This document shows, in pieces, positions 9,871-20,098 of a stretch of DNA of 64,000 nt. Positions within the stretch are counted from its first letter, which is position 1. Each line of letters starts with the position of its first letter. Source of the DNA: Bordetella genomosp. 10 (GTDB lineage: Bacteria; Pseudomonadota; Gammaproteobacteria; Burkholderiales; Burkholderiaceae_B); contig NZ_NEVM01000005.1 of NCBI RefSeq assembly GCF_002261225.1, positions 558,001 through 622,000 of the forward strand, read 5' to 3'. A model generated the notes under the pieces. That model did not search any database, was not told the origin of the DNA, and saw only the letters and a program-made list of their open reading frames with translations. The position numbers were made by a program, and so were the translations under genes.

Positions 9871-10560
9871 ATGCGTATTCTGATTGCCGAAGACGACAGC
9901 ATCCTGGCCGATGGCCTGTCGCGCTCCCTGCGCCACGGCGGCTATGCCGTGGACGCCGTGCGCGACGGCATGGCCGCCGACCTGGCGTTGAGCGCCCAGG
10001 CCTTCGACCTCCTCATCCTGGACCTGGGCCTGCCCCAACTGGCCGGCCTGGAAGTCCTGCGCCGCCTGCGCTCGCGCAACTCCCACCTGCCGGTGCTGAT
10101 CCTGACCGCCGCCGACAGCGTCGAGCAGCGCGTCAAGGGCCTGGACCTGGGCGCGGACGACTATATGGCCAAGCCCTTCGCCCTGTCCGAACTGGAGGCG
10201 CGCGTGCGCGCCCTCACCCGGCGCGGCGCCGGCGGCGGCGCCACGCTGGTGCGCCACGGCAGGCTGGTGTTCGACCAGACCGGGCGCGTCGCCACGGTGG
10301 ACGACCAGACGCTGGACCTGTCGGCGCGCGAAGTGAGCCTGCTGGAGATACTGCTGATGCGCAGCAGCCGCATGGTCAGCAAGAACCAGCTCGTGGACCA
10401 CCTGTGCGAATGGGGCGAGGAAGTCAGCACCAACGCCATCGAGGTCTACGTGCATCGCCTGCGCAAGAAGCTGGAGCCCAGCGGCGTCAAGATCATGACG
10501 GTGCGTGGCCTGGGCTATTGCCTCGAACGGGAGCCCGGTGCGAGTTTTCTCCCGAACTGA
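9871..10560 (+). CDS. OmpR-family response regulator (TctD/QseB-like)
   Basis: A 229-residue response regulator. The receiver domain (residues 1-115) has acidic-pocket residues Glu7, Asp8 and Asp9, phospho-acceptor Asp51 (LILDLGLP) and the conserved Lys in MAKPFALSELEARV. The winged-helix DNA-binding domain occupies about 130-225 (EVYVHRLRKKLEPSGVKIMTVRGLGYCL). Its gene overlaps or abuts the histidine kinase gene. The kinase's sensor architecture and the transporter behind it point to a TctD/TctE-like system for carboxylate sensing (inference). Confidence 0.9.
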   Translation: MRILIAEDDSILADGLSRSLRHGGYAVDAVRDGMAADLALSAQAFDLLILDLGLPQLAGLEVLRRLRSRNSHLPVLILTAADSVEQRVKGLDLGADDYMAKPFALSELEARVRALTRRGAGGGATLVRHGRLVFDQTGRVATVDDQTLDLSAREVSLLEILLMRSSRMVSKNQLVDHLCEWGEEVSTNAIEVYVHRLRKKLEPSGVKIMTVRGLGYCLEREPGASFLPN

Positions 10561-12052
10561 ATCCGCGGCGCCGGCGCCCCTGAACCAGGAAGCCCTGGAG
10601 GTGCTGCGCGCCGGCGCGCGCGGCCCCAGCTTCCGGCCGCCGCGCCGATCCCTGCTGGGCGAAATCCTCGACTGGATGCTGGCGCCGCTGTTCCTGCTAT
10701 GGCCGATGAGCGTCGCCATCACCTACGTGGTGGCGCAGCACATCGCCGACGTGCCCTACGACCGGTCGCTGGCCAACACGGTGAATCTGCTGGCGCACCA
10801 GGTCCGCGTGATCGACGGCAAGGCGGCCCTGCCGATGAACGACACCCTGCGGCAGGCCTTGCGCGCCGACGAGACCGCCAGCCTGTTCTGGCTGGTGGTC
10901 GACGGCCAGGGCCGCTACGTGGCGGGCGATCGCGGCCTGCCGCTGCCCAAGACCGCCGTCCCGGCCGAGCCCGGCGCCGTGCGCTTCGAGGACGACAGCC
11001 TGCGCGGCTTCGCCATCCGGGTGGCCCATACGCGCGTCCAGACCGATCCCGGCGAGGCCGGCCCGGTCACGGTGCTGGTGGCCGAAACCGGGGAGAAGCG
11101 CGCGCAACTCGCCAACGAAATCATCAAGGGCGTCATCATCCCGCAGTTCATGGTGCTGCCGATCGCGGTGCTGCTGGTGTGGTTCGGCCTGTCGCGGGGC
11201 GTGGCGCCGCTGAACGCCCTGCAACAACGCCTGCGCGCGCGCCGGCCCGACGACCTGTCGCCCATCGACGAGCGCGCCGCGCCCACCGAAATCGCGCCCC
11301 TGGTCGGCGCCATCAACGACCTGCTGGACCGCCTGTCGGCCACGGTGCAGACCCAGCGCCGCTTCGTCGCCGACGCCGCGCACCAGTTGAAAACGCCGCT
11401 GGCCGGCCTGCGCACCCAGGCCGAGCTGGCCCTGCGCGACGCCAGCGCGGACGAAATGCAGGCCAGCCTGCGGCAGTTGGTGACCGGGTCCGAACGCGCC
11501 ACCCGGCTGGTGAACCAGTTGCTGCTGCTGGCGCACGCGGAGAATCCCGCCGCCGTGGGCATGACGCCCATCGACCTGGCCGAGGTCGCGCGCGAGCAGA
11601 CCACGCAGTGGGCCCCGCACGCGCTGGCCCTGCGCACCGATCTCGGCTTCGAGGACCCCGACGGCGCGCTGCCCATCGCGGGCAATCCCATCCTGCTGGG
11701 CGAGCTGCTGAACAACCTGCTCGACAACGCCCTGCGCTATACGCCGCGGGGCGGCCACATCACGGTGCGGGTGCGGCGCCAGGGCGATTTCGCCTTGCTG
11801 GAGGTGGAGGATTCCGGCCCCGGCATCGCGCCGGCCGAGCGGGACCGGGTCTTCGACCGCTTCTACCGCGTGCTCGGGTCGCCCGCCGACGGCAGCGGCC
11901 TGGGCCTGGCCATCGTCCGCGAGATCGCGGGCAAGCATGGCGCCGCCGTGGCCATCGCCGACAACCCCGATCCGGGCCGCGCCACGCCGGGAACCCGTTT
12001 CACGGTCACGTTTGATTTACATAAAGAAACATCTTTACCCTGGCATGGCTGA
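10538..12052 (+). CDS. Sensor histidine kinase (TctE-like)
   Basis: A membrane sensor kinase of about 504 residues. The order is: short cytoplasmic N-terminus, first transmembrane helix (ILDWMLAPLFLLWPMSVAI), a periplasmic sensor of about 150 residues resembling the 2CSK_N domain, a second helix (IPQFMVLPIAVLLVWF), HAMP-like linker, H-box (ADAAHQLKTPLAGLR), N-box (NNLLDNALRYTPRGG), G1 (VEDSGPGIAP) and G2 (GSGLGLAI). I prefer the GTG at 10538, inside the regulator's 3' end. An ATG at 10505 is also in frame. Ligand unknown; an organic acid is plausible given the family and the following transporter. Confidence 0.88.
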   Translation: MRVFSRTESAAPAPLNQEALEVLRAGARGPSFRPPRRSLLGEILDWMLAPLFLLWPMSVAITYVVAQHIADVPYDRSLANTVNLLAHQVRVIDGKAALPMNDTLRQALRADETASLFWLVVDGQGRYVAGDRGLPLPKTAVPAEPGAVRFEDDSLRGFAIRVAHTRVQTDPGEAGPVTVLVAETGEKRAQLANEIIKGVIIPQFMVLPIAVLLVWFGLSRGVAPLNALQQRLRARRPDDLSPIDERAAPTEIAPLVGAINDLLDRLSATVQTQRRFVADAAHQLKTPLAGLRTQAELALRDASADEMQASLRQLVTGSERATRLVNQLLLLAHAENPAAVGMTPIDLAEVAREQTTQWAPHALALRTDLGFEDPDGALPIAGNPILLGELLNNLLDNALRYTPRGGHITVRVRRQGDFALLEVEDSGPGIAPAERDRVFDRFYRVLGSPADGSGLGLAIVREIAGKHGAAVAIADNPDPGRATPGTRFTVTFDLHKETSLPWHG

Positions 12053-12169
12053 CAAACGTCAGACCCTCGTCAGCCTCGCGGCCTAACTTGCAGCCTGACC
12101 CGGATCGACAACCGTCGGCCGGGATAAAGAGCACGGCGCCCGATCGCCGGCCATTTTCGAGGAGACATC

Positions 12170-13855
12170 ATGAGCACAGCATCCATGCCGCGCGCCGGGG
12201 GAGGCATGGCGGCCCCGCCCGCCATGACCCGCAACGAACGCAAGGTGATCTTCGCGTCGTCGCTGGGCACCGTATTCGAGTGGTACGACTTCTATCTCTA
12301 CGGTTCGCTGGCGCCGATCATCGCCATGCACTTCTTTTCGGGCGTCAATCCCACCGCGGGCTTCATCTTCGCGCTGCTCGCCTTTGCCGCCGGCTTCGCG
12401 GTCCGCCCGTTCGGCGCGCTGGTGTTCGGCCGCCTGGGCGACCTGGTCGGACGCAAGTACACCTTCCTCGTCACCATCGTCATCATGGGCCTGTCGACCT
12501 TCCTGGTCGGCCTGCTGCCCAGCTACGGATCCATCGGCATCATCGCGCCCGTCTGCCTGATCGTCCTGCGCCTGCTGCAAGGCCTGGCGCTGGGCGGCGA
12601 GTACGGCGGCGCGGCCACCTACGTGGCCGAACACGCGCCCATGGGCCGCCGCGGCTTCTACACCAGTTGGATCCAGACCACCGCCACGGTGGGCCTGTTC
12701 CTGTCGCTGCTGGTGATCCTGGCGGTGCGCAGCTACGCCGGCGAAGACGCGTTCCGCGACGCCTGGGGCTGGTGGCGCGCGCCCTTCCTGCTGTCCTTCG
12801 TCCTGCTGGCGATCTCGGTGTGGATCCGCATGCAGTTGAGCGAATCTCCCACCTTCCAGCGCATGAAGGACGAAGGCAAGACCTCGAAGGCGCCGCTGAC
12901 CGAATCGTTCGGCCAATGGAAGAACCTCAAGGTCGTCATCCTGGCGCTGCTGGGGCTGACCGCCGGCCAGGCCGTGGTCTGGTACACGGGGCAGTTCTAC
13001 TCGCTGTTCTTCCTGACGCAGACGCTGAAGGTCGACGCCAACACCGCCAACATCATGATCGCGGTGGCGCTGCTGATCGGCACGCCCTTCTTCGTGATCT
13101 TCGGCGCGCTGTCCGACCGCATCGGCCGCAAGCCCATCATCATGGCCGGCTGCCTGCTCGCCGCGCTGACCTACTTCCCCCTCTTCCAGGGCATCACGCA
13201 CTTCGCCAATCCGGCGCTGGAAAAGGCGCAGGCCAACGCCCCGGTGACGGTCATGGCCGATCCCGCCGCCTGCTCCTTCCAGTTCAATCCGGTGGGCACG
13301 TCGTCGTTCACCAGTTCCTGCGACGTCATCAAGTCCTTTCTGGCGCGCAACTCGGTGAACTACAAGAACGAGGCCATCCCGGCGGGCTCGGTCGCCAAGG
13401 TGCGCATCGGCAACGACGAATTCACCGCCTTCGAAGGCGCCGGCATACCGGCCGCGGACTTCAAGGCCAAGGTCGCCGACATGGACAAGACGCTGACGAC
13501 GGCGATCCGCGCCCACGGCTATCCGGCCAAGGCGGACCCCGCGCAGTCGAACAACGTCATGGTGGTGGTGCTACTCGCCATCCTGGTGATCTACGTGACC
13601 ATGGTGTACGGCCCGATCGCCGCCATGCTGGTGGAAATGTTCCCGACCCGCATCCGCTACACCTCGATGAGCCTGCCCTATCACATCGGCAACGGCTGGT
13701 TCGGCGGCTTCCTGCCGCCCCTGGCCTTCGCCATCGTGGCGGCCACCGGCAACATCTACGACGGCCTGTGGTATCCCATCGTCATCGCGGCGATGACCCT
13801 GGTCATCGGCACCCTCTTCATCCGCGAGACCAAGGACGTCGACCTGAACGATTGA
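12170..13855 (+). CDS. MHS-family MFS transporter with large extracytoplasmic insert
   Basis: A 561-residue major facilitator of the metabolite:H+ symporter group. The family signature GRLGDLVGRKYTF (residues 87-100) and the second-half equivalent DRIGRKPIIM are present. Usual members have about 430-450 residues. Here residues about 345-461 form a hydrophilic insert between transmembrane helices, with Cys368 and Cys384 that could form a disulfide. A GGAG lies 6 bp before the ATG. It lies 117 bp behind the two-component pair, and a strong terminator follows. The substrate is probably a small carboxylate (inference). Confidence 0.85.
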   Translation: MSTASMPRAGGGMAAPPAMTRNERKVIFASSLGTVFEWYDFYLYGSLAPIIAMHFFSGVNPTAGFIFALLAFAAGFAVRPFGALVFGRLGDLVGRKYTFLVTIVIMGLSTFLVGLLPSYGSIGIIAPVCLIVLRLLQGLALGGEYGGAATYVAEHAPMGRRGFYTSWIQTTATVGLFLSLLVILAVRSYAGEDAFRDAWGWWRAPFLLSFVLLAISVWIRMQLSESPTFQRMKDEGKTSKAPLTESFGQWKNLKVVILALLGLTAGQAVVWYTGQFYSLFFLTQTLKVDANTANIMIAVALLIGTPFFVIFGALSDRIGRKPIIMAGCLLAALTYFPLFQGITHFANPALEKAQANAPVTVMADPAACSFQFNPVGTSSFTSSCDVIKSFLARNSVNYKNEAIPAGSVAKVRIGNDEFTAFEGAGIPAADFKAKVADMDKTLTTAIRAHGYPAKADPAQSNNVMVVVLLAILVIYVTMVYGPIAAMLVEMFPTRIRYTSMSLPYHIGNGWFGGFLPPLAFAIVAATGNIYDGLWYPIVIAAMTLVIGTLFIRETKDVDLND

Positions 13856-13928
13856 TCGCCAAGGCGCGCCTCGCGCGCGCCGGACCGTTCCCCTGCCGGG
13901 CAGGATGCTGCACCTGCCTGGCCTTGGA

Positions 13929-13952
13929 AGCTCCCTCCGGGAGCTTTTTTTT
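13929..13952 (+). terminator. Intrinsic terminator of the transporter gene
   Basis: AGCTCCC-TCC-GGGAGCT followed by a T-run of eight, 73 bp after the transporter stop. This is a classical plus-strand terminator. Confidence 0.9.
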
Positions 13953-13965
13953 CGCGAGTTTCGTC

Positions 13966-14000
13966 GAAAAAAAACGGCCCGCCTAAGCAGGCAGGGCCGT
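13966..14000 (-). terminator. Minus-strand intrinsic terminator
   Basis: Read on the minus strand: ACGGCCC, a 13-nt loop, GGGCCGT, then a T8 run. It terminates transcription leftwards from about 14.1 kb. No protein gene ends close to it (the nearest stop is at 14247), which points to a non-coding transcript or a long 3' end. Confidence 0.85.
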
Positions 14001-14135
14001 TACGGGAGCACACGATGTCGCGCTGTTTAAGGCTCGCGGGGAGCGCGGCATCGGTGTCAGAGGGCGTTCATGCAGTCAGGGGACAGGGGGATCAATCGTC
14101 CTCCGACAGGTCGCATGACCGTCTTCCGAACCGGC
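13966..14135 (-). ncRNA. Candidate structured small RNA, possibly 6S RNA
   Basis: About 170 nt of non-coding minus-strand DNA end at a strong terminator. Segments resemble E. coli 6S RNA in the same order: GTCCCCTGA (about 14074-14082), CGCTCC, then GAGCCTTAAACAGCGCGACA (about 14016-14035), compared with GAAGCCTTAAAACTGCGACGACA. A weak closing stem can be drawn (GGAGGACG with CGTGTGCTCC). A possible -10 (TAGACT) lies near 14136-14141. The terminal stem is shorter than in E. coli and the 3' side is compact, so identity with 6S is uncertain. The similarity was judged by eye from memory of the E. coli sequence. Confidence 0.4.
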
Positions 14136-14246
14136 AGTCTAGTTTCCCGCCTCTGACACAGTCCTGAAAAATCCAAAAGGAGAACAATCTCATTCCTGGC
14201 GTCCCGGCGCTGGCATCCCGGCGCCTCCTTCGCGAGCGCGCAAGGC

Positions 14247-14465
14247 CTAGCGCCGCATGCCCGCGCCGACCACGACCACGCCCACCACGATGGCCGCGAT
14301 GCCCGCCCAGCCGGGGATGGGCACCGACTTTTCCGTCTCCGCGGTGGCCTTGATCGAGCCGATCTGCAGCACGGTGTCTTCCGATTTGTAGCTGAAGCCC
14401 CGATAGACCAGGGCGGCGATGCCCAGCACGATCAGCAGCGCTCCGATAATGGTGGTGGATTTCAT
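14247..14465 (-). CDS. Small membrane protein, DUF3185-like
   Basis: A 72-residue protein with two transmembrane helices (residues 5-23 and 50-68) separated by a periplasmic or cytoplasmic segment containing VLQIGSIKATAETEKSVPIP. That arrangement matches DUF3185 proteins, of unknown function. A GAGGA ribosome-binding site precedes the ATG at 14465. It is divergent from rdgC. Confidence 0.75.
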   Translation of the reverse strand: MKSTTIIGALLIVLGIAALVYRGFSYKSEDTVLQIGSIKATAETEKSVPIPGWAGIAAIVVGVVVVGAGMRR

Positions 14466-14605
14466 GGCGATCCTCTTCGGTGGATGGAATGGATGCGGCG
14501 GAAGATACCCTGCGGCCTCCGGCGCGTCAGTGACAGAACGTGTCCTGTGTCATGATCGGCGACAGCGCCCGGGTCGTATAGAATCCATCCTTTTGCCCGA
14601 CGCTC

Positions 14606-15508
14606 ATGTGGTTCAAGAATCTCAAGATCTACCGTCTCTCCGCGCCCTGGGCCGTCTTGGGCGACGCGCTGGAAGACGCCCTCGCCAAATTTGCCTACCA
14701 AGGCGGCAATAACCTGGAAATGCAGAGCCTGGGGTGGATCGCCCCGCGCGAGAACGGCCGCCTGGCGCACGTCGTCAACGGCCAGATACTGCTCGCCCTG
14801 CGCGCCGAAAAGAAGCTGCTGCCGGCCACGGTCGTCAACCAGGTGACCAAGGCGCGCGCCCAGGAAATCGAGGAACAGCAAGGCTACAAGCCCGGCCGCA
14901 AGCAGATGAAGGAAATCAAGGAGCGCGTCACCGACGAACTGCTCCCCAAGGCCTTCAGCATCTATCGCGACACCCGTGTCTGGATCGACCCGCAGAATCA
15001 CTGGCTGGTGATCGACGCCGCCGCCTCGGCCAAGGCCGACGAAGTGCTCGGCCTGCTGGCCAAGACCGTCGATCCCTTCCCGGTCGAAGGCCTGTACGTC
15101 AACCAGTCGCCGGCCTCGGCCATGACCGGCTGGCTGGCCGCCGACGAGGCGCCGGCGAACTTCAGCATCGACCAGGACACCGAGCTGAAGTCTTCCGGCG
15201 ACAGCGGCGCGGCCATCCGCTACGTCAAGCACTCCATCGACGCCGACGACGTGCGCCGCCATATCCAGAACGGCAAGCAATGCACCCGCCTGGCCATGAC
15301 CTGGTCGGACCGCATTTCCTTCGTCCTGACGGAAGGCCTGGACGTCAAGCGGGTGTCCCCGCTGGACGTGCTGAAGGAAAACACCGACGCGATGGCGCAG
15401 AACGACGACGAGAAATTCGACTCCGACATGACGCTGATGACGGGCGAATTGTCCAAGTTGATGGCCGAGCTCGTGGAAGCGCTGGGCGGCGAGAAGAAAG
15501 GGATCTGA
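14606..15508 (+). CDS. rdgC: Recombination-associated protein RdgC
   Basis: A 300-residue RdgC, a ring-shaped dimeric DNA-binding protein that limits RecA access to DNA. The N-terminus [15 protein letters not shown], the central [16 protein letters not shown] helix and the C-terminal [20 protein letters not shown] segment are typical. Length is normal. It is monocistronic, with a short gap to a convergent lipoprotein gene. Confidence 0.95.
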   Translation: MWFKNLKIYRLSAPWAVLGDALEDALAKFAYQGGNNLEMQSLGWIAPRENGRLAHVVNGQILLALRAEKKLLPATVVNQVTKARAQEIEEQQGYKPGRKQMKEIKERVTDELLPKAFSIYRDTRVWIDPQNHWLVIDAAASAKADEVLGLLAKTVDPFPVEGLYVNQSPASAMTGWLAADEAPANFSIDQDTELKSSGDSGAAIRYVKHSIDADDVRRHIQNGKQCTRLAMTWSDRISFVLTEGLDVKRVSPLDVLKENTDAMAQNDDEKFDSDMTLMTGELSKLMAELVEALGGEKKGI

Positions 15509-15568
15509 AGCCCGGCGCCCTCCCGGTTCCCGCCGGAGGGCGCCTCTTCTGTTTTCCCTTTCCTTTTC

Positions 15569-16684
15569 TCAGTACCCGGTCATTTCCAGGTAGCCCGAGC
15601 CGCCGTTCGATAAGCGCACCGGACCTTCCCAATACGGGAACGACGTCCCCATCCACGCCTTGGGCTGGAGCGCGTCGGCGGTGACGTCGACGTCGCCGCC
15701 GGGCACGCCGGCGACCCGCACCCGCCAGCGCGTCGGCAGGCGGCGGCCGTCGTCCTGGCGGCTCCAGTCCAGGGGATCGAGCCGGATCTGGGCGGCGCGC
15801 AAGGCCGTCGAACGCCCGTCGGCGCCTATCCACGTTCCGGCGCGATACGGCGCGGCATTGGACTGGCGCACCTGGAACAGCATGAGCTTGGCGCCGGAGG
15901 CCAAGTGCAGGGAGAACCAGTCCCAGCCCCGCTGATCGGCGGACAAGGGCTGGCTGCTCCATTCCCGGTCCAGCCATGCCGTGCCCTGCACGCGGTGGAC
16001 CTTGCCCGCGCGTTCGACCTCGCCGCTGACGCGGTAGAACGGCTGGCTGTAGTAATACGAAGCCTGGCCCTGCCCCGACTTTTCGCTATAGCCGCCGTCG
16101 CCATGAAGCACCAGGGGACCGTCGGCGGCGAGGTCCAGGCGATACCGAAAGTCCTTGCCGTCGGCCCGCATCGCCAGATGGTCGATGTCGGGGCCCCGCA
16201 ACGACCAGTCGTCGATCCAGGCGTCAAAGAACGAGGGCCCCTGCGCGCCGGGCGCGCCGACCGTCACGCCGGCCTGCCCTATGCCGCCGCGGGCGAATTT
16301 CTCCGCGAACAGATGCGCGGTGGCGTCGGTGAGGGCCGCGTGCGCCATCCAGACGTTGGGGCTCTCCCACCCGGCCTCCTCGGGACCGGGCCGCAAGGCC
16401 GACCTGAACAAGGTCCACTGGACGCCCCAGTCGTGCCCGTCCTCGTCCTTCAGGTCCGCCGTCACGTACCACCATTCGATGCGATACCCGTCGTGCGGTC
16501 CGTGGTCGGCCGGAAAGACCAAGGGCCTGCCGCGCGTCACGCGCGCATAGTCGTCGGCCTCGCTCCCAAGCCCCGCATAGCCCGCGCGCGACGGCGGCGG
16601 CTTGGCATCGTCGCAGCCCGCGAGCAGGATAGGCAGGGACAGCAGGGAGAGCAGCGCGGCGAGCAGCAGGACGGCCTGCTTCAT
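15569..16684 (-). CDS. CrtC/AttH-like lipoprotein of an ABC exporter set
   Basis: A 371-residue lipoprotein. From the ATG at 16684 the N-terminus is a clean lipoprotein signal ending LPILLAGC. The mature part has the hydroxyneurosporene-synthase/AttH-like lipocalin fold signature, with YRIEWWYVTADL near residue 70, a central AWLDREWSSQPL, and DWFSLHLASGAKLMLFQVR. An in-frame ATG at 16750 overlaps the permease stop and would add 22 residues before the signal, so it is less likely. In other bacteria this protein accompanies an ATPase and FtsX-like permeases (AttE-AttF-AttG-AttH order), exactly as here. The molecular role is unknown; carotenoid hydration is unlikely. Confidence 0.8.
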   Translation of the reverse strand: MKQAVLLLAALLSLLSLPILLAGCDDAKPPPSRAGYAGLGSEADDYARVTRGRPLVFPADHGPHDGYRIEWWYVTADLKDEDGHDWGVQWTLFRSALRPGPEEAGWESPNVWMAHAALTDATAHLFAEKFARGGIGQAGVTVGAPGAQGPSFFDAWIDDWSLRGPDIDHLAMRADGKDFRYRLDLAADGPLVLHGDGGYSEKSGQGQASYYYSQPFYRVSGEVERAGKVHRVQGTAWLDREWSSQPLSADQRGWDWFSLHLASGAKLMLFQVRQSNAAPYRAGTWIGADGRSTALRAAQIRLDPLDWSRQDDGRRLPTRWRVRVAGVPGGDVDVTADALQPKAWMGTSFPYWEGPVRLSNGGSGYLEMTGY

Positions 16685-16739
16685 GACGGAACGTTCCCCC
16701 ACGGAACGAACGGAAGGCTCCCTGGCGCCACGGCGCGCG

Positions 16740-19321
16740 TCACGTTTCATCGGCGAACTGCCTGATCAATTCGGCCGGCTGCCGGCGCCGCAACTGCCAC
16801 ACCGGCCACGCGGCCGCCAGCAGGCTCGTCAACAAGCCCAGCAGCCCCAGCATCGACAACTGCGATGGAAAGACGTACAGCGGAAGCCGCCAGCCGAAGG
16901 CCTGCACGTTGACCACCGCCACCAGCGTCCACGCCAGCAGCACGCCCAGCGGCATGGCGAACAACACCGTCAGCGAAGACAGGATCAGCACCTGGCCCAG
17001 CGCCAGCCAGGCCAGGCGGCGGCGCGGCACGCCCAGGGCCCACAACGGCGCCAGTTGCGCCAGGCGGCCCTGGCTCAGGGTCAGCAGGCTGATGAACAGG
17101 GCGATGCCCGCCACGCCCAGCGTCAAGGTATTCAGCGCGGCCGTCGCGGCGAAGGTGCGCTCGAACACCTGCGTGGACCACAGCTTGATCGAGGCCTGCT
17201 CGGCGACCTGCATGCCGTCTGCCCCATAGCGCTGCTCCAGCGCCGTCCGCAGCGCGCCGATGCGCCGCCCGTCATCGCCGGCGGACGGCGCGGCGTAGAC
17301 GTTCAGGCTGCGCAGCGCCGCCTCCGGCTCCAGCCGCTGCAACACGGCGGCGTCCAGCAGCGCATGGCCGCGCGGATTGCCATAGTCGGCGTAGCGGGCC
17401 ACCACGGTGAAGGCGGCCGGGGACGGTGGCCCTTGCGCGCCGGCCGAGGCCTTCGCGGCTGGCGCCGAGGTCTCCGGCGATCCTCCGGCCGGCGCCCCCT
17501 CCCCCGCCACGCCGTCCAGGACCAGCGTATCCCCCAACCGCAGCCGCAGGCGCCGGGCCAACTGCTCGCTGACCATCACGCCGCGCCCCGCGGCCACCTG
17601 CCGCCAGGCATCGGCGGACTGCTCCAGCAGCGGCCACTGCCGCGCCGTTTCGGGATCGTCGATCACGCCCTGCAGCTCCACCGGCCAGCCCCGCACGTGC
17701 GTGACGGCGCGCCATTGCGGCAATACCGCGCGCACGTCGGCGCGCGTCCGCAGCCATTGCATGGCCTCGACGCCCTGCGCGCTATCGCGCGGGTTCAGAT
17801 AGATGTCCGCCGACAAGCGCTGGTCCAGCCAGCCGACGAAGGTCTTGCGAAACCCCTCGGTCATGCTGCCCACGCCCACGCTGGCGCCCAGGGCCAGCAA
17901 CAAGGCCATCAAGGCCAGGCTCAGCGCCGGCAACTGCTGCCGGCTGTCGGCGACGAACCAGGAGGACAGCGGGCCGCGCGCATACCGCGCGCCCCAGGCC
18001 AGCATCGCATCCAGCAAGGCGGGCAGCAGCAAGGCCGACGCCAGCAGGATCGCCGCCTGCATCGCGAAGGCCGTCGCCAGGCTGTCGCCCGCCATCCCGC
18101 ACCCCGCCGCGAACACCGCCAGCAGCGCCGCGTATACGAGGTGGCGCCGCTGGCGCGCCGCCTGCGCCCCGCGCCACGCCTGCGGCCGCGCGATGGCCAG
18201 CAAAGGCAGGCGCGCCGCCCGCCACAGGCTGCCGGCGCCCGCCGCCAGCGCGCCCAATAGCGTCATGCCGATACCCGCCCCCCACCACCAGGCCGGCAGG
18301 CTCAGGTGGCCCGCCACTTCGGCGCCGTACAGGCCGCGCAGGCTGGCGGCCATATTGCCCAGCAGCAGCCCCGCCAGCACGTAGCCGCTGGCGACCCCGG
18401 CCACGCCGCCCGCCAGCGCGAAGGCGCCCAGCTCGACGGCCAGCGCGATCATCAACGCGCGCAGGCTGACGCCGCACGCGCGCAAGGTGCGCAACAGGGA
18501 TCGCCGCTGCTCCAGGGCCAGGCCGATGGATGCATGCACGATGAACAGCCCCACGATGAAGGCCAGCATGCCCAGCGCGGTGAGATTGAGATGGAAGCTT
18601 TCGGTCAGGCGCCCGAGATCGTCGCGATCGTCGGCGCGCGCCAGCATCAGCCTGTCCGCCCAGGGCGCGGGTGGCGCAGGCGGCGCGGCGCCGGCGCCTG
18701 CGTCTTCCGCCACCAGCAGGCGCGACAGCTTGCCCGGCTCGTGCAGCAATGCCTGCGCGTGGCCGATGTCCATCACCAGCACGCCCGGCGCCAGGTCGGG
18801 CCGCAGGCGCAGGACAGGCAGCTCGGCCCCATCCAGCGTGACCGGCCTTGCGCCCTCCCGCACGCCCAATCGGCGCAAGGTGTCGGGCCCGGCCCAGGCC
18901 TGCCCGGGTTCGCCGATGAAGGCGCCCATGTCGAAGGCCTTGGCGGCCTGTCCCGCCACCTCCGTGCCGGGCGGCAGGCTGAGCGGCTCGATGCCCATCA
19001 CCCGCAGCGTCAGGGGCGGATCGCCGGGAAAACGCAGCCGGCCTTCCAGGACGGGCGATACCCGCCATCCGGCAAGGCGCAGTTGCACATAGGTTTCCTG
19101 GTCGAGCAGGCTGCCCTGCCGCGGCAGCCATTGCGCCTGCGCCGGGCCCAGCAGGACCGCGCTGGCTCGCGCATAATCGGCGCGCGCCTGCGCGTTCAAG
19201 GCCTGCACGCCGCTCCACAAGGCCGTCGCCAGCCACAGGCCGCACACGATGCTGGCGCATTGCAAGGGATGCCGGCGCCAATGGCCTGCCAGGGCCCGCA
19301 TGCAGGAAAGAAAGACCCGCA

Positions 19322-19322
<1 letters not shown>
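16740..19322 (-). CDS. FtsX-like ABC transporter permease (AttF/AttG-type, two halves)
   Basis: An 860-residue permease with two FtsX/MacB-type modules. There is an N-terminal transmembrane helix and periplasmic domain, a helix cluster at about residues 250-500, a second periplasmic domain, and a C-terminal three-helix bundle (LNTLTLGVAGIALFISLLTL and after). It would work with the neighbouring ATPase to move a hydrophobic or lipoprotein-like substrate outward. The ATG at 19322 overlaps the ATPase stop (TGATG), so translation is coupled. A proline-, alanine- and serine-rich stretch (about residues 595-625) breaks the second periplasmic domain. Substrate not known. Confidence 0.85.
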
Positions 19323-20074
<752 letters not shown>

Positions 20075-20080
20075 GCATGA

Positions 20081-20097
20081 CTCCCCGTGTGGGGGAG
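20081..20097. terminator. Hairpin between pyrB-like gene and ABC ATPase
   Basis: CTCCCC-GTGTG-GGGGAG sits in the 24-bp gap between the two minus-strand genes. No T-run follows on the minus strand, so it is a weak terminator or attenuator at best. Confidence 0.35.
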
Positions 20098-20098
20098 C

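Noticed and set aside
15569..16684. CrtC-like protein considered as carotenoid biosynthesis
   Set aside because: No other carotenoid gene is near; the lipobox and the coupled ABC genes fit an envelope lipoprotein instead.
16602..18260. 552-codon plus-strand open frame opposite the ABC permease
   Set aside because: Gln/Arg/His-rich shadow frame; the minus strand carries a clear permease.
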